A stretch of 64,000 nucleotides of DNA, taken from Rotaria socialis. Lineage: Eukaryota > Rotifera > Eurotatoria > Philodinida > Philodinidae. Where the stretch lies: contig CAJNYU010001076.1 of assembly GCA_905331475.1 (NCBI GenBank), positions 1-64,000 on the forward strand. The letters are read 5' to 3'. The notes under the pieces were generated by a model. That model did not search any database. It saw nothing but the letters and a program-made list of their open reading frames with translations, and was not told the origin of the DNA. Shown here piece by piece: positions 52,201 through 62,905 of the stretch; within the stretch, counting starts at the first letter, position 1; each line of letters opens with the position of its first letter. The position numbers and the translations under genes are program-made.

Positions 52201-53932
52201 TTGTAAACTACATTTAGGGAGCAAGTGGAACAACAGTAACTTGGTCAAAAGATGGTTCAGCTTATTTACCTGATGGTGTTACGGCACGAAGTGATGGAGC
52301 ATTATCTATTGAAGGTCGATCAGGTGATGTTGGTGGACGATATTTACTTGAAGCTACAAACGCTTATGGCACTGTATCGTCACCAGTCACTGTTGTATGG
52401 AAAGAAGCTTGTAAGTATATTATTGAATAATGTTTAATAGTTCTTAACATCATTTCATATGTTATTTAGCTGGCCAATATGGTGGCTATGGTAAGTAATA
52501 TTAGTTTTAGTTTTGTTGTTGCTTTGCTTTCAAAACCGAACTGCTTTTCCTTTTGCTTATCAATCATTGCATTAGCAGTCAGGCAAAATCGAAGAGTTCA
52601 ATGGAATGTTCAAAAACTAGATTTGAATGAAGGTCGTCGTCTTGAAGCTGTTTGCCGAAGTTATGCTGATCCATCGACGCTTAGTCTAGATGTTACACGT
52701 CATAATGGTCGACAACGTGAAGTAGTACCACTTGGTTTAACATTTTCGAATGGTTATCTATCATTGGGTGCTGTTACAAATCAAGACGATGGACTTGAAT
52801 TTACTTGTACATCGGGAAATACTTCTGATATCTTAACACTTCATGTTCGCCCATCGAGTACGCTTTGCTTATTCTGCTGATCTTTTTTTTGCATCTGCTT
52901 TCTAGTTTATCTTGTTGTTGTTTTCTCTGCGAAAGCATGCTCTTTTTTTTCGATATTAATTTCCATGTCGATTATTTTTAGGTAATGTTCAAGATGGTGG
53001 TCGCAGTTATATTGGTGTTCATTTTGCATCAAGTGATGAACGTAACCATCAAGTTGGACGTGATATCAATCTACAATGTGCAGTTCAAGGAAGTATTGAA
53101 CGTCCATATGAATTTACATTCACAAAAGATGGTCGTCCATTGGAAAATAGTAAAAGAAAATTTATTAAATCTGATAAAAGACAAAAAAAAAACATTGCTT
53201 TTCTTGAATAGATGTTGAAGTACATCCTAATGGTTTATTAATTATTCGTAATGCTCAAGCTGGTGATTCTGGACGTTATCGGTAAAGAAAATAATTCTTT
53301 CGTAAGAAATTTATTATATTATGTATATATTCATTTTAATAGATGTGAAGTTAACTTCCCACGTGCACCACAAGCTGGCGTACAAGAAAGTAGTTATGAT
53401 CTTCGAGTTGAAGGTAAAGAATTTTGATTCATTTCATTTCTATTCTATTATTATTATTTCAATTTTTATTTAAGGTGGTCAGGGTTCAGCTGAAAGTCAT
53501 GATCAAGGATATCAATATGGTACTGCATACCAAACACCAGCTGAATATATTGAAGCAACCATTGAACCAGCCGAAGCAACTCTTGGCCTTGGTGAAAAAG
53601 TTAATTTAACATGTCGTGTTAAAGGTGCTCAACAATATACTGTAACATGGACTAAATATGCACATGATACAGGTTTACCAAATTATGCTCGTGTATGTAT
53701 TAACAAATATATATATATATATATATTAATAAGAAAGGGTCTTTTTCTATTTGAATAGCAACAAGGAAATAGCATTTTATTAGCTCCAACTAATGATTCA
53801 CCACCTGAACAAATGTATTTACAATGTTCAGTACAGGTACCTGGTCAACAACAGCCAATTCTTGCCTATGCACCAGTTACAATTCGTGGTAATGATGAAT
53901 TAATCAAGAAGAAAAAGAAGAGACGTTCGTAG
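43638..53932 (+). CDS. HSPG2-like: Perlecan-like basement membrane proteoglycan (mucin-like insert, no laminin-G domains)
   Basis: Roughly 2,300 aa over about 35 small exons. First exon 43638-43706 encodes a signal peptide ([20 protein letters not shown]). Then: LDL-receptor class A repeat (43922-44032, ending [10 protein letters not shown]); a long Ala/Thr/Asp mucin-like region (44101-46408) including ATTGAADAD repeats; three Ig domains (46610-47984); three LDLa repeats (about 48085-48730); one Ig with [10 protein letters not shown]; laminin-EGF modules; a laminin IV domain (about 49770-50310); more laminin-EGF (50430-50800); then seven Ig domains to the stop at 53930-53932 after KKKKKRRS. 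This order matches perlecan/UNC-52 domains II-IV, but the C-terminal laminin-G/EGF domain V is absent. Exons up to 47055 were phase-checked; small ones are 44406-44429 (24 nt), 45602-45619 (18 nt) and 46379-46408 (30 nt). AATAAA lies near 53948. Confidence 0.9.
44650..45010 (+). repeat. Coding minisatellite for TTGAADAD-type repeats
   Basis: GC-richer than its surroundings, built from GCTACCACAGGAGCTGCTG-like units of 24-60 nt that encode DATTGAA blocks. Units vary by insertion of GCT/GAT codons. Long open frames on the opposite strand and in a second plus frame are by-products. Confidence 0.85.
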
Positions 53933-56900
53933 ACAGCAAAAAAGATAAATAAACTTGTGTGAAACATCAATACACACTAGTCAACATAATGAACAACATT
54001 TTATTCTCATTGACATTATCTATTTTCGTAAAAACATCGTTCTCTTTTTCTTCAATTTCAAAATCTATTATAAAAAAAACACATTTTTTTCTTGCTTTGT
54101 AGTTTTTCTTTTATTTGATCGAAATGTTTTAGCATAGTTAGGCTCATCTGTGTGCTTGTGTGAATTGACTTTTTTTTTCTTTACTCGTCGTTTATTCTTG
54201 AGCGTCTTGTAACTGTAACACAGTGTCTTTTTTCACTTAATTGCTAATGCCCAACGGTGTTCTTCTTCTCATTGCTGCTGCTGGTACTGTTGTTGTTTGT
54301 ATCTGTTTTTTTTTTGACTAACTATATAAACATGATCTTATAAACAAAATATTGTAAAGTAGTTTTTATTCATATACAAACATTTATTAAATAATTGACT
54401 TATTGACATATACTTGAATATTTACGTCAAATTATTTTAAAGATAACATCATATGGTGAATGTACGCACTTGAAGCTTCATGAAAACAAAACAATTCGAT
54501 TTAGATGAAATCAAATTTATCTAATGCCTCTAAAGAGTGCCTTGCAGAAAGAAAATATCTGCATAGATCTTGATTTTGGCAAAAAAAGAAGTAGACGTTT
54601 CTTTGTTCTTCTTGCTTTGGAAAGATAATAAGCGTGTAGGTCACTCTGTGAAGTATTAAAATCTAGTCGGAAAGAAGGGTGATAAATGTTGAGTACATTC
54701 TGAGTGATTTCATCAATATTTTATCTCAACAAGTTATCGATATTAATTGACTATAAATAGTCATTTTCCTGTATCCCAATTCTTTTAAAATTCTCATTAT
54801 TCAAATCTCAAATAGAACAAATTTTCAAAGAGTTAGCCGTAGTTTTATTTTTTACTCCAAATAATCTTGAAATCAATAGAATCACAAACTATGCAAGCGG
54901 TTAACATTTTTAACACTAGCTATTTCATATCTTTTGGAGCAATTATGAGGATTGTGACTGGATCTTTAACAATGTTGGTTATTATCACCATTGCTATCGT
55001 AATTATCTGCATAATGTAGAAAAACAAGCACTCGTATGGATTCAACATACAGCTTATTCCACAGCTGCTGACTGCAATCAATCGAACGACATGAGTTATG
55101 ACGTGGCATATGGCCAATTCCCTCAATTGAATGTTCTATTTCTTGTTTATCAACCGGAAAACATCTTTATAGCTTTTAGCAAAAAATTAGAAGTCTAAAA
55201 ATAAACATGATATTTACAATGTTGTGTCTGTAATCGATGAAAAAATTCAATGTCAATGAAAAATGATAATTGTTTCACATAATTATTCATCGTCAATCTA
55301 TACATGATATGTTTTTCAATAGAATTATTGGTAAAGTATGTCCATAGAAATGGAAAATTGTAGATTTGATTGAGTAGAAATAGCATGACAGAAAAGCACG
55401 TATTTTTGTTTGTTTGCAGTATCTCTGTAATGTGGTCTTATAAAACAAAACAGATAAATTTCTTCCTTCATAATCATTATAGAACTTTGTTCGATTGTTT
55501 CTCCACTAAATATTATGAATGATTTCGTGTCACTTGTCTTTGTTTGATATGACATTTCGAGGTAATCATACGCTTAGCATGTCATACTCTGTGAAATCCT
55601 CTGTTAAATCAAATGATTAATTGTTAAGTAAAGGAAATCTAATCAAGCACAAGCATGGATTCGATTAGTCGCAACTGATAATTTTGTTTTTCGTAAAAAT
55701 TTTTTCAATATGATTATTTTTCGATTAATTCAATTGACAAAATATTAAATTCTTCTGTTTGGAGAATATTCATTAGTTATGATTCCGACTTATTTAAAAC
55801 AATGAAAAAATTCCAATCCAATCATCAATAAAATATCTCGTTTTTTCTTCATTTAAGTAGAACATGATAAAAGTCTAATTCAATCAATTAGTGGTACAAT
55901 TTATTTGTGCATCTTTCATTTCATCAGACTATCATGTTGTTTGATGAAATTTACACACAAAGAACTGCGAAGGATGACGGTGCTGTGACTGAAATGAACA
56001 TAATTATTTCGGACAACGAGAGTTTCGTCAATTATACACAATCATGACATTTGATATAAGAACAATTGTATGCGAACGGTTCGAGTCAAGAAGTAGAGAA
56101 GAGCTTCAATAACGCCAACACATCTTTTCCTTCTTCTATAATATACAGCATTTGGGTTAGGCACAAATAATAATTATAGAAGCAACTATCTTCTTCTTTA
56201 TAATATTTTCTATATCAAGATTTTGTAGGTTAATTATGGTGAGAACATTTAAAAAAAACGGAACATCACTGCTTCTAGAGGCTGAAAGACTCTGTTAGAA
56301 ATATTTCTGGGTAATGCCGGTGTTAGGGATAAATGAGTCTGAAGAAACTACTGTGTCATTTTATATCGTGCAGTTATCTCTTAAAATATTAAAAGTGTTG
56401 CAAAAGTCAAGTAAAAATTCATTTTTTCATTTTTTGTCATACTTTTAATTTCTCAAGAAAAGCTCGTAGGCGATGCAGTAAAACGACATTTTTTTCAAAA
56501 TTTCGTACACTTTAAAGTTAACTTTTGTGAAGCAGCTTCGATGAAGTTCGCCGAAAGCTACTGCATCAAGTTGGCGTTTTTTTAGAAGCGTCATCATCAT
56601 AAGACAAACATTATAGGAAAAACTAATGATAGACTGTTGCTTGCATTTTTTCGAACACTTTGTACGAGAACTGATAATCAATTTTAATTATGTGTTGATG
56701 AAAATCATTCTAGTATTGAAGGTAAACATAGCTACTACAATATAAACTATTGAAAATGATAAAATCACAAATTCAAAAGAATAAAATATGAATGCCAGAT
56801 AGTTTGAATTCAAAATCACTGAAAACAGTAATCTAAACAAGTCAAGTCAATTATGATCAATATCAACGAACAACAAAAATCATCACGCAAGAATTAACTG

Positions 56901-57590
56901 CATAGCTACATAATATTCCATTACTGAGCATTCTATTTACGGTTATTTTGATTCTGATTCCATGGCATTGCGCGCAGCTATGCATATCCAGATATAATTT
57001 CTGTATCGACCAAAAGAATCCCTAGAACGTTAAAGTTCTGATCAATATCAACGCTATTCAAAGACAAATCAAACATCAATAACATCTAAATCTTAAAACT
57101 CACTGGAGAGTGAAGCATCGTTAACATAGAGAACTTTCAAAACTTGAAAATGAAAGTTATGTTGTCATTTACTAAATATTCGCTTTCTTTCACTTTCTCA
57201 TAAACTCATGTTTTTTTCTGTAACATGTGTTGCTACGTATCACGTTCCGTCTACATAGACAAAACAATAGCACGATTTACAAATTTCTATCAAACTTTAA
57301 AATACGGTCAATAAGAAAAAATTGTTGCCAGTTTCAACTGAAAATAGTGGCTTCTGTTGAATAAATATACTAAAAGCTTGACGGTATTCATCGAAATTCT
57401 ACTTTCTTTCTAGCTTTACATTTAATGCATTGTTTATTTAGTTAAATACATAAAAGGGAGAGATGTTTTCGTCATTGCCTGTTTTACTTTTCATTTCTTC
57501 TCATTCTCTCCAAGCATAGTTCGTTAAAAAAATATAAAAACTTTCTTTTTTTCATCGGTTAAAACTAAACATATTCTTTAAACTTTGTCA
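53933..57590. other. Gene-poor region
   Basis: 3.7 kb. The beginning is the likely 3' untranslated region of the perlecan-like gene. Frames at 54920, 55325 and 56445 (minus) carry no recognisable motif. Confidence 0.35.
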
Positions 57591-57977
57591 ATGTCGTCTT
57601 CGGGAAGTTTAGGCACAGGTGATATTATTGGTATTTCTGTGGGTGGCGTACTAGCAGTAGTTTCTATCATTGGAATTATTGTGACATGTTATAGTTTATG
57701 CTGTAATAATAAAAGTCAATCAAAAGTCCAGCCGAATCCTTCATACCGAAATCAACCGAATCCTTCATACCGAAATCAACCGAATCTTTCATACCAAGCT
57801 CAACCGAATCCTTCATACCAAGCTCAACCGAATCCTTTGTACCAAAATCAACCGAATCCTTATGGTCAACAGATAAATCATGGCTACTACGCACAACAGC
57901 AGCCATGGCCTCCACAACAACAATATGGGAATCTGGGTCAGATGAGTAATGGACAAAGACCGGTTTATCAGTATTAA
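57591..57977 (+). CDS. Small single-pass membrane protein with PNPSYxxQ repeats
   Basis: 128-aa single-exon frame starting MSSSGSLGTG (ATG 57591). Residues about 12-37 form one hydrophobic membrane helix (IIGISVGGVLAVVSIIGIIV) followed by a Cys cluster (CYSLCC) that could be palmitoylated. The tail holds about six copies of an 8-residue repeat, QPNPSYRN/QA, encoded by a 24-bp tandem repeat at 57729-57863, and ends in a Gln/Pro/Tyr-rich sequence (YYAQQQPWPPQQQY). The layout resembles Shisa- or WBP1-like adaptors with proline-tyrosine tails, although no exact PPxY motif is seen. No cleavable signal peptide; probably N-out, C-in. Family unknown. Confidence 0.7.
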   Translation: MSSSGSLGTGDIIGISVGGVLAVVSIIGIIVTCYSLCCNNKSQSKVQPNPSYRNQPNPSYRNQPNLSYQAQPNPSYQAQPNPLYQNQPNPYGQQINHGYYAQQQPWPPQQQYGNLGQMSNGQRPVYQY

Positions 57978-59585
57978 AAGGCAAATTATTAATTCAAATG
58001 ATTTATTCGAGTCTTTTGATACTTTACGTTTGATAATATAATCCACTGAACTAGTTTGCACTTTATACTGATTTTTATGTTTAATGTACAATTGTTTCAA
58101 AAGAATTTCAAAATTCTAATTTTCTATTAATTGTTTTGGAAAAGAAATAAACATATTAGAAAATAAACAGCAATCTGTTGTGCCTAATACACTGTAAGAT
58201 AGAACTCCGATGAAAATCATTGCTCAATAAAATATCACATAATGAATATCTATTTATTAGCCAGTACTTTAAAAAAAAACGTTTGAGATTAATTGCAACA
58301 AGTATGCTTACGCAACATCTGTAAAACCATCCGGTTCACATTTTAACTGAATATTTTATATTATTCTATTTACTGACATGGCACAATTACGAGTTACTGA
58401 TATTAGTTTTGAATAAAAATTAATAATGATTACAAGGTATCTAGAAATTATACGGGTTAGATTCTTTTAACACAAACCAATCCATCAATCATATGCGATA
58501 TATATATGTGTGTAATGCAAACAGACTTGTCTTGAAGTTTTGCGATTTTGTACAATATTTTTCATGCAATTGTCACGTATGATTAATTCTATTTTTGGGA
58601 GGAATAGCATCATGGAGAACAATTTACAGACAAATATTTAAATAGAAACCTTTGATCGAATTACATGTTTTTCTTAATCATGCTAATCAGATTACTATAG
58701 AGTTGAAAACTACTGTCAACTACAATAATAGGATGCATATGTAAGATAAACAGAATAGTACTTCCGTCATCAGATAATATTGCATATTTTACAAAATTTT
58801 CTGAATAACATTTATTATGATTTTCTATATAAATATAATAACTATGAACATGATTTGTTTCCTTTTTCTTTGCTTTAATAAATTAATTACGGCAATAATT
58901 GAATTCAAAATTTTTCGATATATAATGTTCTCAAGAGAAAAAATCTTTTCTTTTCATCATTTCATATCGAGTATTGTTTTGCTTTTTAAATATAAGAACT
59001 AATGAAGTGTTATTATTGTTGTTGTTGTTGTTGTTGTTTTCAAAATACGAATAGCTAGTTGCCATTATATATAATTCAATCAATATTCTCTTACAAGAGA
59101 AAAATCATTTCTTTTTAATACACATTAAGTATAAGAAGTGTATGTGAAGATTCTCCGTGGATAGAAAAGGAAATAAAATGAAAAATTATAACAATAAAAC
59201 AACCTAACTATTATGCACGAGCAATTGTTCATAATCGGAAGAATATTTTGAGTTACTATTTTCCGATGTTAAATGCATTCAAATTTCCTCTAGAGTTTGT
59301 GTTTCTTGAAATCTATACTTCATGCAATATAAAATATTCTAAAGCAACTTGAACTCGGTTATAGTGGTAATACTTAGTGTTCAATTGAAACAAAAATAAA
59401 ATAGAAGAATATGTGGATGTCGTTTTTTTCCTAGGCTGCCTCTTTTATCAAATAGATAGAGCACAAACAAAATGATGTTGTTAGTATTAGTATTATTATG
59501 GTTCAATGATGACAAAAGACAATAATAATGAAAAGGGCATTGTTCACTTAATACTTTTGTGTGCTGTTGATAATGTACAGACAGT
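57978..59585. other. Intergenic, no supported gene
   Basis: AT-rich; a TTG microsatellite at about 59013-59035. A 61-codon hydrophobic frame at 58817 is not supported. Confidence 0.35.
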
Positions 59586-60048
59586 TCAGCCCAATATTCC
59601 ATATTGTGGGCGGCCAGCACGTCTCTCTCGTACTTCATATAACCAATCTGCAAGATTACTATCAGTTTGTGCCTCTAAAATTGAAATTGATATAATAAAA
59701 ATTTAAAAAAACATAAAAAATTGAAACATACCGTCCGATCGTCTGCCCAAATAGCCATAAGAATAACGTTTACCGAGTACGCCGAATCTAAGATGTTGAC
59801 GACGAGATGGTCGTGAGATGAATTTATGTGCCGCTGCTTTTTCTACATCCTGTTTGTTTAGTAATATTTCGTCGCTTTCTGTACTTTTAGTCATGGAGTC
59901 ATCATTGATTAATCCAGCAGCATCTAAACAATTATGTCCAATAAGAATATATTCCAGACAAAAAGAAATACTCGCCTGTAAATGCAAGGTTCAATACAAG
60001 CACCAACAGAACACTGACAATTATCAAAGGATTTGATGAAAGATTCAT
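59586..60048 (-). CDS. Predicted neuropeptide precursor with (F/Y)GxL-amide peptides
   Basis: Three exons in transcript order, 60048-59976, 59923-59732 and 59674-59586; 354 nt, 117 aa. The N-terminus MNLSSNPLIIVSVLLVLVLNLAFT is a clear signal peptide. A spacer follows, then cleavage motifs: SRR-QHLRFGVLG-KR-YSYGYLG-RR, an acidic spacer ending EVRERR, and a C-terminal AGRPQYGILG-stop. Dibasic processing plus glycine amidation would give pyroGlu-HLRFGVL-amide, YSYGYL-amide and AGRPQYGIL-amide. The shared ending is (F/Y)-G-x-L-amide. It recalls allatostatin-A (YxFGL-amide) but has an extra residue between G and L, so family membership is uncertain. The first intron begins GC (ACAG|GCGAGT) and is 52 nt; a GT donor there does not keep frame. 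The peptide would act after secretion, presumably on a GPCR. Confidence 0.8.
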
Positions 60049-60764
60049 ATTTTTAAACACTATCTAAAAATTGAAAAGAAAAAGTAAAGAAACATATTCA
60101 GAAGAGCTTTTTGGAAATCAATCACAGTCCGCACCGTCTAATCATCTATTTGGACATTTTGTATATATTTAGGTAGGAAGATGACCAACAAAATGAAATC
60201 AAATACAAGAAGTCATCGAATGTTTATTTGGATGACAAATATTGATCGATGAGAAAAAGAAGATCAGTAGTCAATACTTACGGATTGATTTCATTTGATT
60301 TACTACCATCTCTTACTAGTCGTTTTCTCTTTCTCTTTCTCTTTCTCTTTCTCTCTCTCCCTTTATTCCATTAGCATTGGTCATTGCATCCTCTTACGTA
60401 CTTCTATGAAGTTCTCGCTCGTTTATTATTGTATTTAACTTTGTCTACTCGGAGTCAAGTAGCACAATATATATATATATACAGAAGAGAACTTCGCTAA
60501 AAAAATTATATGATAGAGAAAAAAAGGCAGCTATGCACAAATGAGAGTGCTTTAATCTACATCTTATATAGATACTAGCGGAAACATGATTAGTATCTAA
60601 GTACAATTTCATTTGACCTTAACGAGCTCTTTTCATGTCTAACATAACACAATCAATCATGAGTTAATTTGCTTTTCAAAAATCCTACATACATGATGTT
60701 ATGTAAAATACCGAATTTTCAACTGTCTTATATCAAGAAGAACAATAGCGAAAATCAAATATTT

Positions 60765-60797
<33 letters not shown>

Positions 60798-61731
60798 TAG
60801 AAAAAACAACGCAACAGTAACTTTGTTGTTTGTTTTGTTTTAGTATGTCGAGATGAAGAGAAGATATGTCCTAGGAAACGAAACTGTTTCTATCTCCGAC
60901 TAATTGAGCTCTTACAACTGCACATACATTTTACATCTAATCATCTATATTGATTCATTCAGGACTGGGTTCAGAGCTTTTTCTTGTCTGCTAGCTAGAA
61001 TATTTTTAACGAAGAATGAAAACGAGAAGAAAAAAACTGCTAACGTCTCATATATATATAAATTATTTTCCATGAATTTTTTCTTATTCATCACATCACG
61101 AAGTGATGCTAAAATAAAACTAATTTACTACTTGAATGTAGAAGGATGCATTGTACTCCGACCGATTTTTCTCATTATTTGCAAAAAAAAACCTTTTCTC
61201 CAAAATGCATTTATATTATTTTCTTGAAGATGTGTTTAAAAAGTACCAATGACTTAATTGTATACGAAAGACACACACTCAATAATAGAAGCTTCTATAT
61301 TTCGAAGTCGAATTCGTACGATTCTAATGCCAAAATCTATATGCATGTGAAAGAATAGTAGACCCTATAATTGAATTTATATTTTTCGAGTCACTTAAAG
61401 GTTTTGTTTTACCGTATCCCGAAAACATAATCAATCTTGAAATGAATTGTAGCCTATTTTCACTAAGAGTGAATACCTAAAGAAAAATCAATCAAACTCT
61501 CTTTCATCTTATCGTCTAGCCTAACGATAACGATATAGTGAAACAGTCGATAGGCAAAAGAAGTAACTTTGCGATTGGCCATTATTCAAAAACAAAATAC
61601 GATACATAGGTAGTTAGACCATTTCATGTTTTACCGACCATAATAATACTAATGATTGTATTTTGATAGTTTTAGTATTCTTTAGAGAAAACAAGCAGAT
61701 TTCATATAAAATCTATTTGAAAAAAAATGTA
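60049..61731. other. Upstream region of the neuropeptide gene; no other gene
   Basis: Contains a CTTTCT microsatellite (about 60322-60360), a TA run (60466-60480) and a GA run (about 60769-60797). Frames at 60904 and 61146 are AT-composition artefacts. Confidence 0.35.
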
Positions 61732-62647
61732 CTTAGATCTAACCAAAAGTTCTGCAATTTAAAAAAACCTAAAGAAAGAGAAAGTTCGAGGTTTATTTTA
61801 TTAAATGTTGATGATCGTTGCCATGATTGTATATTGTATCAAGTTGAATCCTTTCTAACAATTTGTTAAAAGCATTTTTGAACTCTTTTTCGAAAAAAAC
61901 TTAGGCACCTTGAAGATCACATGGGTTAATCATAATTCATTGTTTTAAAATTTAGTGAAATTTTTTTCGATCATGGCAGTTGCACTCTAACACTACTAGT
62001 GATGGAATATGGATTTATTTTCGATAGGTTAGTCATAAGTCAACTGATGCTAGCTGGCTTATTGAAGATGAATCATCGAAGATTTTGTTCATGAAGACAG
62101 ATTTTAACCAAAACTTTATTTAGTATTTTCTTTAAATCAAATAGTCATCAGTGTAGGTAAAGGCAAGACTGTAGGTCACAAGTATTATATTGAAAATTGT
62201 CCGAAGCCTTTTGTTAATGGAATATGGAAACAAACAGAGATATCAAGGCCAAAATGTACAAAATTGCTGGACGATCATCGTTGACTTCATACTTATCCAA
62301 TGTTATTAATTAGACGACAGAAGAAGGATTCAATAAAACGTCATACCCATCATATTCGCCAGGCCTGATACTATGTAACTTTTGGCTAACCAATTCTATT
62401 GAACCTAGTTTAACTAATTAAATAAATGAAATATGATTAGTTCATGTGGTATCTAAGGTGCCTAAACTTTTTTCGAAAAAGAGTTCAAAACAACTTTTAA
62501 CAAATTGCTAGAAAGGATTCAATTTGATATATATATATATATATAATCCTGGCAACTATCATCAACATTTAATAAAATAAAACTCCAACTCTTTTTCTCT
62601 TTTTCTTTAATTTTTTTTAAATTGTAGAACTTTTGACCAGGCCTAAG
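61732..62647 (+). mobile_element. Decayed mariner-like transposon with about 200-bp terminal inverted repeats
   Basis: Outer ends CTTAGATCTAACCAAAAGTT (left) and the complement of the right end, CTTAGGCCTGGTCAAAAGTT, sit between TA dinucleotides (61730-61731 and 62648-62649). The inverted repeats run inwards to about 61910 and 62455. The interior keeps transposase traces on the plus strand: ENCPKPFVNGIWKQTE-like and KLLDDHR segments and YPSYSPGLILCNFWL, equivalent to the mariner motif HPPYSPDLAPCDFxL. Many frame breaks show that it is dead. The right repeat contains a TA microsatellite expansion (about 62528-62545). Confidence 0.82.
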
Positions 62648-62905
62648 TATTTATCAGTTATACGAGAATATTTTAGATTTAATTGAATACATTCTTTTTT
62701 TGAAAATTTATTGAATCAATGCTATATATCACGCTGCGCAGCAATCTTTGTTCAAATATCTGAATTCATCATTTAATAGAAATCATTGTTTATATTCTAT
62801 CAAAGAATATTTCTTTACCTCAATGGAGCAATCATTGTTTGTCCGAATACAATTACACCGCAACCTCTTGAACAATTTGCCAATAACAGATATAAAAGTT
62901 GTAGG

